From positions 38,504 to 102,503 of the forward strand of contig CAWKJU010000005.1 in assembly GCA_963849955.1 (NCBI GenBank): a DNA stretch of 64,000 nucleotides. The letters are read 5' to 3'. This DNA comes from CAWFGW01 sp963849955 (GTDB lineage Bacteria > Bacteroidota > Bacteroidia > Cytophagales > JAAEPT01). The translations under genes and the position numbers were made by a program. The stretch's first letter is position 1; each line of letters begins with the position of its first letter. The notes beneath the pieces were generated by a model. The model saw nothing but the letters and a program-made list of their open reading frames with translations, ran no database searches and was not told the origin of the DNA. Of the stretch, positions 57,451-64,000 are shown in pieces.

Positions 57451-59670
57451 ATGGAGGCGACAAAGGTGATAGACATAGAGCAGGAGAATTTAGAAATAAT
57501 AAGACGCTACAGAAAGTTGTTGCGTTATGCTAAACCTGTACTTAAAGAAGGCGACACCAAAGTTATACGCAAAGCATTTGATACAGCTGTTGAAGGGCAT
57601 AAAGACATGCGTAGAAAATCGGGTGAGCCTTATATTTATCACCCTATTGAAGTAGCGCAAATTTGTGTAGAAGAAATTGGTCTTGGTACCACTTCAATTG
57701 TCGCAGCACTCTTGCATGACGTAGTAGAAGACACTCCCACAACCTTGGATGATATGGAAAAGGCTTTCGGTAGAAAAGTCACCCGTATTATTGATGGGTT
57801 AACCAAAATTTCTGGTGTTATCGAAATCGGAAGCTCCCAGCAAGCCGAAAATTTCAGAAAAATGGTAGTGGCACTCTCCGATGATGTGAGAGTCATATTA
57901 ATTAAGTTGGCTGACCGGTTGCATAATATGCGAACTCTGGATAGCATGCCGCGACATAAGCAACTTAAAATTGCTAATGAAACCATATATATGTATGCCC
58001 CTTTGGCTCACCGCCTTGGGTTATATACGATTAAATCTGAATTAGAAGATTTATACCTTAAGTATACAGACAGAGATGCCTATTACAGCATTGCCAGTAA
58101 GCTACAAGAAACACGCGCTGATCGGAACAAATTTATTCGTGAATTTATAAGCCCGATTCAACGGGAGCTGAGAAATAAATTTTTTGAATTTAAAATAAAG
58201 GGTAGACCTAAATCCATCTTTTCCATTTGGAATAAGATGAAAAAACAAAACATCCCTTTTGAAGAAGTGTATGATTTGTTTGCTATACGAATCATCATCA
58301 ATGCCGACATTGAACATGAAAAAACCCTTTGTTGGCAAGTTTACTCTATCATAACTGACAACTATAAGCCGAATCCCGATAGACTACGCGATTGGATAAG
58401 TACCCCTAAAGCGAATGGCTATGAATCATTGCATACCACTGTCATGAGCAAATTGGGGAAATGGGTTGAAGTTCAAATTCGTACTGAACGTATGGATGAA
58501 ATCTCCGAAAAAGGGTATGCAGCCCATTGGAAGTATAAAGAAAATTCAGAAGCCAATAAAAAATCAGGCCTTGATAACTGGATAGATAAAGTAAGAGAGA
58601 TCTTACATAATGACTCAAATAGTGCTTTAGAATTTGTTGATGATTTCCGGTTAAACCTATATAACGAAGAGATTTTTGTATTTACCCCAAAGGGTGACTT
58701 AAAAATGTTGCCTCTGGGCTCTACTGCATTGGATTTTGCATTTGAGGTCCACACTCAGGTGGGGGCGCATTGTATGGGTGCAAAGGTTAATCATAAGCTG
58801 GTACCTATTTCTCACCGCCTAAAAAATGGAGATCAAGTAGAAATTATAACTTCTAATAAACAAAACCCGAGTGAAGATTGGTTGCGGGTGGTTTTAACGT
58901 CCAAGGCTAAGAAAAAGATAAAAGACCATTTAACTTCTGGTAGGAAACAGGTGGTTACCGATGGAAAAGAAAAGCTACTTGCTAAAATGGATAGTTTATC
59001 TTTAAAGTCAGATGTTAAATCGATCAATAACTTAACAACTTATTTTAAAGCAAAAGACACAAATGATTTATATTATTTAGTGGGGAAAGGAGCTATTGAT
59101 TTAAAAGAGCTCGAAAAAGTTAAAGAAGAAGATTATAAAAAGAAAATTCAAGCACGAAACGATGAGCGTGACCATGAAACAAAAATTATTAAAGAATTAA
59201 ATAAAGACTCTTTAATAATTGGAGATATACATAATGATATAAAGTATACCCTTGCCAAATGTTGTAACCCCATTCCAGGAGATGATGTATTTGGTTTCGT
59301 AACGGTGAACGAGGGAGTAAAAATCCACAGGACGAAATGCCCGAATGCGATGGAGTTGATGGCAAACTATGGCTATCGCATCATTAAAGCAGCATGGAGA
59401 AGCGAGCATCAAGAAGCTTATTTAACGGGTTTAAAAGTTGTAGGTACCGATCGAATAGGTATTATTAATGATATCACCCAAGTAATCACAAAGTCTTTAA
59501 ATGTGAATATCCAATCATTTAGAGCCAACACATTGGAAGGATTAATTGAGGATATAATAATGGTCCACGTAAAAGATACAAAGCACCTAACACAATTGAT
59601 TAAAAACCTTGAAAAAATAGAGGGGTTAATTAAGGTCGAGCGTTTTGATCCCAAGTTAGAAGAAAAGTAA
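57451..59670 (+). CDS. Bifunctional (p)ppGpp synthetase/hydrolase RelA/SpoT
   Basis: 739 residues: HD hydrolase domain (H64 in YHP; HD at 89-90 in LLHDVVEDT; DDVRVILIKLADRLHNMRTL); synthetase with GRPKSIFSIWNKM near 250 and VYDLFAIRIIIN; TGS domain near 405-465 (VFTPKGDLKMLPLGSTALDF); a Cys-containing zinc-finger-like region (KCCNPIPGDDVFG); and a C-terminal ACT domain. Both active sites look complete, so it is likely bifunctional (Rel type). Makes and breaks ppGpp in starvation. Confidence 0.95.
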   Translation: MEATKVIDIEQENLEIIRRYRKLLRYAKPVLKEGDTKVIRKAFDTAVEGHKDMRRKSGEPYIYHPIEVAQICVEEIGLGTTSIVAALLHDVVEDTPTTLDDMEKAFGRKVTRIIDGLTKISGVIEIGSSQQAENFRKMVVALSDDVRVILIKLADRLHNMRTLDSMPRHKQLKIANETIYMYAPLAHRLGLYTIKSELEDLYLKYTDRDAYYSIASKLQETRADRNKFIREFISPIQRELRNKFFEFKIKGRPKSIFSIWNKMKKQNIPFEEVYDLFAIRIIINADIEHEKTLCWQVYSIITDNYKPNPDRLRDWISTPKANGYESLHTTVMSKLGKWVEVQIRTERMDEISEKGYAAHWKYKENSEANKKSGLDNWIDKVREILHNDSNSALEFVDDFRLNLYNEEIFVFTPKGDLKMLPLGSTALDFAFEVHTQVGAHCMGAKVNHKLVPISHRLKNGDQVEIITSNKQNPSEDWLRVVLTSKAKKKIKDHLTSGRKQVVTDGKEKLLAKMDSLSLKSDVKSINNLTTYFKAKDTNDLYYLVGKGAIDLKELEKVKEEDYKKKIQARNDERDHETKIIKELNKDSLIIGDIHNDIKYTLAKCCNPIPGDDVFGFVTVNEGVKIHRTKCPNAMELMANYGYRIIKAAWRSEHQEAYLTGLKVVGTDRIGIINDITQVITKSLNVNIQSFRANTLEGLIEDIIMVHVKDTKHLTQLIKNLEKIEGLIKVERFDPKLEEK

Positions 59671-59680
59671 TTTTTTGATT

Positions 59681-59703
59681 ACCTACTACTTAAAGTTGTA
59701 GGT
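59681..59703 (+). terminator. Terminator after relA/spoT
   Basis: A 10-bp stem with one mismatch (ACCTACTACT with AGTTGTAGGT), 3-base loop, then a T-rich run. Confidence 0.6.
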
Positions 59704-59743
59704 TTTCTTAATATTTGTATCTTAGCGCGCTTCTGTAAGATTT

Positions 59744-60211
59744 ATGCCATTAGACGAAAGAACATTTAAAGAGGTAAAAAGTATCTTTACTGCTTATTTA
59801 GAAAATAAGAAACTGCGGAAAACACCCGAACGTTTTGCCATACTAGAAGAAATCTATTCTCGAACAGGTCATTTTGATGTAGAAGAACTGTACATCTCAA
59901 TGAAAAATAAAAATTATCAAGTCAGTAGAGCAACAGTTTATAACACCCTTGATATTTTAATTGATTGCGATTTAGTTACCAAGCATCAGTTTGGTAAAAA
60001 TTTAGCTCAATTTGAAAAGTCGTATGGATTTAAACAACACGATCACTTAATATGCACAGAATGTCATCAAGTGATTGAGTTTTGTGATCCTAGAATACAA
60101 AATATTAGAAACATGGTGGGCGATGTTTTCAATTTTGAAATCATGCATCATTCACTAATGCTCTATGGGAAATGTAATGGACAATACGCTAAATGTCCTA
60201 ACAAAAACTAA
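59744..60211 (+). CDS. fur: Fur family transcriptional regulator
   Basis: 155 residues. A winged helix (RKTPERFAILEEIYSRTGHF, VSRATVYNTLDIL near 65-77) is followed by a dimerisation domain with metal ligands: HDHLICTECHQVIEFC and a C-terminal pair in CNGQYAKC. It represses iron (or zinc/peroxide) genes when metal-loaded; the exact metal cannot be told from sequence alone. Directly upstream of the STAS gene (2 bases). Confidence 0.9.
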   Translation: MPLDERTFKEVKSIFTAYLENKKLRKTPERFAILEEIYSRTGHFDVEELYISMKNKNYQVSRATVYNTLDILIDCDLVTKHQFGKNLAQFEKSYGFKQHDHLICTECHQVIEFCDPRIQNIRNMVGDVFNFEIMHHSLMLYGKCNGQYAKCPNKN

Positions 60212-60213
60212 AC

Positions 60214-60555
60214 ATGGAAGTATCAAAAGAAATAATTGACAATAAAATACTTTCCCTAAATCTGAATGGAGATTTAATAGGAGAGATTAATGGAGTAGAA
60301 ATATTAGAAATAGTTAATAACACCATTAACCAAACAGTAAATGCATGTATCGTGGATTTATCTGGTGTGCGGTATATGAACTCCAGTGGAGTGGGGGTGT
60401 TAATTACAATTATGACTAAGATTAATAATAAAAATGGAAAGTTGGTTTTAGTAAATCCTTCCTCACAAGTGGTGAAGTTGTTGGAGATGACAAAACTTGA
60501 CTCCATTTTTAACATAGTTAAATCAATAACAGAAGCAAAAGAAATAATAAAATAA
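60214..60555 (+). CDS. STAS-domain anti-sigma factor antagonist-like protein
   Basis: 113 residues, single STAS domain. The strand ACIVDLSGVRYMNSSGVGVLI places the phosphorylatable Ser at about 58 (N-S-S-G). Spaced 2 bases after fur and one base before purA, so likely co-transcribed. In partner switching, a SpoIIE phosphatase would activate it and a kinase would inactivate it; only the phosphatase (22254-23636) is in the window. Could alternatively be a signalling protein for lipid or cell-wall targets. Confidence 0.85.
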   Translation: MEVSKEIIDNKILSLNLNGDLIGEINGVEILEIVNNTINQTVNACIVDLSGVRYMNSSGVGVLITIMTKINNKNGKLVLVNPSSQVVKLLEMTKLDSIFNIVKSITEAKEIIK

Positions 60556-60556
60556 A

Positions 60557-61840
60557 ATGGCTGTTGATGTATTATTAGGATTACAGTGGGGTGACGAGGG
60601 AAAAGGTAAAATTGTAGATTACCTTTCGACTAAGTATGATGTAGTAGCGAGGTTTCAAGGTGGTCCAAATGCTGGACATACATTAGAGTTTGAAGGAATC
60701 AAACACGTGTTACACCAAGTGCCATCTGGTGTCTTTCATCCACACATATTAAATATTATAGGGAATGGAGTTGTTTTAGACCCCATCATCTTTAAAAAAG
60801 AAGCGCTAGGGTTAATCAAATATGATATTGATTTAACTAAAAACTTAGTTATCTCACGAAGAGCACAAATTATCATTCCAACTCATAAACTTCTAGATAA
60901 AGCTTATGAGGAATCGAAAGGGGATAAAAAGATTGGCTCTACCCTTAAAGGTATTGGACCTTCTTATCAGGATAAAATAGGAAGGTTAGGTTTACGGGTA
61001 GGTGATTTAGAAGCAGAAGACTTCGAACAGCAATATCAAGAACTAGCTGATCATCATAAAAAAATACTTGATTTCTATGGTGCTGATTATTCAGATTTGC
61101 CTCAAATGGAAAAAGAGTTTTTCGATGGAGTAGCTTTCTTAAAAACATTTAAATCGGATAATACAGAATACCTAATTAACAAAGCCATTGATGAAGGCAA
61201 GAGTATTCTTGCTGAAGGCGCGCAAGGATCCTTGTTGGATATCGACTATGGAACCTACCCCTTTGTGACTTCTTCCAACACAACTGTAGCAGGAGCATGT
61301 ACTGGGTTAGGCGTTTCACCCAAAAACATTTCTAAAGTGTTCGGTATCTTTAAAGCCTATTGTACACGAGTTGGTAGTGGGCCGTTCCCTTCTGAGTTGG
61401 ATGATGCAGTTGGACAAGAATTACGTGACATAGGGCGGGAGTATGGTTCTACCACAGGAAGACCACGTAGATGTGGTTGGATTGATGTGCCAGCGTTAAG
61501 GTATGCCGTAATGCTCAGTGGAGTCACTGAGCTTTATATGATGAAGACGGATGTTTTGAATTCTTTCAAGAGTATTAAAGCTTGTGTAGGGTATAAATTA
61601 AAAAATGGTGAGTCTGTAAAGGAGCTACCATATGATCTTTATGATATCGATCAACCCATCTATGAAGAAGTGAAAGGTTGGAATCAAGATTTACAAGTTG
61701 TAGATACTTTTGATAAATTCCCTTCCGAATTAACTGATTACATCTCTTTTCTTGAAGCTAAAATAGGCGTGCCTATAAATTTAGTTTCAATTGGACCAGA
61801 TAGAGTTGAAACAATTATGAAAAATAATGTCCTTGTATAA
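60557..61840 (+). CDS. purA: Adenylosuccinate synthetase
   Basis: 427 residues. GDEGKGKIVDYLS near 12-24 (P-loop), GGPNAGHTLEF, STLKGIGPSYQDK, GAQGSLLDIDYGTYPFVTSSN, and the catalytic RVGSGPFPSEL with GSTTGRPRRCGW. Joins IMP and aspartate with GTP, the first step to AMP. Last gene before the rRNA operon. Confidence 0.96.
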   Translation: MAVDVLLGLQWGDEGKGKIVDYLSTKYDVVARFQGGPNAGHTLEFEGIKHVLHQVPSGVFHPHILNIIGNGVVLDPIIFKKEALGLIKYDIDLTKNLVISRRAQIIIPTHKLLDKAYEESKGDKKIGSTLKGIGPSYQDKIGRLGLRVGDLEAEDFEQQYQELADHHKKILDFYGADYSDLPQMEKEFFDGVAFLKTFKSDNTEYLINKAIDEGKSILAEGAQGSLLDIDYGTYPFVTSSNTTVAGACTGLGVSPKNISKVFGIFKAYCTRVGSGPFPSELDDAVGQELRDIGREYGSTTGRPRRCGWIDVPALRYAVMLSGVTELYMMKTDVLNSFKSIKACVGYKLKNGESVKELPYDLYDIDQPIYEEVKGWNQDLQVVDTFDKFPSELTDYISFLEAKIGVPINLVSIGPDRVETIMKNNVLV

Positions 61841-61892
61841 CAGCCACTTAAAGATAAACCGAAAAAAACTTCAAAATATTTTTGAGTGATAG

Positions 61893-61923
61893 TTTGCGGG
61901 AAAGAAAAAAGTGTCTACATTTG
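61893..61923 (+). promoter_or_regulatory. rRNA operon promoter
   Basis: TTTG at 61893-61896, exactly 19 bases, then TACATTTG at 61916-61923: a full match to the Bacteroidetes housekeeping consensus. About 145 bases before the 16S 5' end. A boxA-like GATCTTTGAAAA follows near 61974 in the leader. Confidence 0.82.
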
Positions 61924-62067
61924 CACTCCCTTAACGAAACAGCCACACGGGCTGGGAAGGAAAAAGGGGAAACGATCTTTGAAAAATTGATATTGTAAAT
62001 TAAGAATAACGAGCCTGGAAGGACGAAGTAGTGGGATGATGTTAACTAGAAATAATTAAAGAAATCT

Positions 62068-63591
<1,524 letters not shown>

Positions 63592-63723
63592 TAGAGAAAA
63601 TTAACATCGAAGTGAAAAGGGCTTCGTTATTCTTAAACAATATCATTTTAATATATTAAAGCAGAAGGAAGAACTGCAAACTGGTAAGTTTAAACGAGCC
63701 AGTATGAACTTCAGCCTTCATGA

Positions 63724-63797
63724 GCGCTTGTAGCTCAGGTGGTTAGAGCGCTACACTGATAATGTAGAGGTCCCAGGTTCAAGTCCTGGCAAGCGCA
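63724..63797 (+). tRNA. tRNA-Ile (GAT)
   Basis: 74 nt cloverleaf: acceptor GCGCTTG/CAAGCGC, anticodon loop CTGATAA, T loop TTCAAGT. In the 16S-23S spacer, as normal. CCA not encoded. Confidence 0.96.
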
Positions 63798-63874
63798 CGG
63801 ACTTGAGATTAATAAGACAAGTGAACCAGTTAATTTCGATATTAATTATTCACTCTTCATTATTAATTACAATC

Positions 63875-63948
63875 GGGGGATTAGCTCAGCTGGCTAGAGC
63901 GCCTGCCTTGCACGCAGGAGGTCAACGGTTCGACTCCGTTATCCTCCA
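63875..63948 (+). tRNA. tRNA-Ala (TGC)
   Basis: 74 nt: acceptor GGGGGAT/ATCCTCC (with one G-T pair), anticodon loop CTTGCAC, T loop TTCGACT. Second spacer tRNA; the 23S gene must start beyond the window. Confidence 0.96.
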
Positions 63949-64000
63949 CACTTTCTGCAAAGAAAGAGGAGAAAAGAGAAGATGCCCTGAGCGTCCCGAA

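Overview
The window is from a Bacteroidota (Flavobacteriales-type) chromosome. Four secreted proteins end in a type IX secretion (T9SS) sorting domain. Strong promoters fit the Bacteroidetes pattern TTTG-N19-TAnnTTTG (rRNA operon, initiator tRNA, tRNA-Leu). The 16S gene has the phylum-typical 3' end. It reads to me as Flavobacteriales, perhaps near Crocinitomicaceae, but family level is a guess without a search. No CRISPR array, prophage or complete insertion sequence is visible.

Layout. (1) 0.1-15.7 kb: an exopolysaccharide locus. MBOAT acyltransferase, SGNH-like partner, T9SS beta-helix protein and 2OG-Fe(II) oxygenase lie on +. Flippase, GT4, a 30-residue membrane peptide, polymerase/ligase and a half-length TolC-like protein form one - operon. 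An acyltransferase-3/sulfotransferase pair, a Wzz/kinase-like co-polymerase and a processive GT2 complete it. (2) 15.7-23.6 kb: T9SS esterase, tRNA-fMet, a lipoprotein, the cbpA-cbpM chaperone pair, a T9SS beta-propeller protein and a SpoIIE-type phosphatase. (3) 23.8-29.4 kb: lysC, ribH, a TPR protein, pdhA, and divergent recF, a DUF721 gene and a small HMA-like protein. (4) 29.4-53.8 kb: a broken GH5 cellulase, a 7TM sensor fused to a transposase-type zinc ribbon, a lipoprotein, an IPNS-like oxygenase, chrA, a nucleotide-sugar cluster (rmlA, rmlB, galE, two UDP-sugar dehydrogenases, a WbpD-like acetyltransferase), rpsU-xer-hpf, uup, a redoxin, a thioesterase, ctaA and aconitase. (5) 53.8-64 kb: clpX-clpP-tig, tRNA-Leu, relA/spoT, fur, a STAS protein, purA, and the start of an rRNA operon (16S, tRNA-Ile, tRNA-Ala).

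Between about 25.8 and 53.8 kb roughly thirty single-base indels break many genes, including the normally essential rpsU and several core enzymes. Nothing comparable is seen in 0-25 kb or 54-64 kb. I read most of these as consensus errors and annotate those genes as whole units, with the break positions noted. GH5 and the 7TM gene carry denser damage and may be truly decaying.

How it fits together: the nucleotide-sugar cluster makes activated neutral sugars and uronic acids. The 0-15.7 kb locus assembles, flips and polymerises repeat units and decorates them with acyl and sulfate groups. T9SS effectors act at the surface. The rest is core metabolism, proteostasis and stringent response. The most unusual items are the 7TM/zinc-ribbon fusion, the unannotated 30-residue peptide inside the polysaccharide operon, and the half-length TolC-like protein in a locus without a visible Wza.
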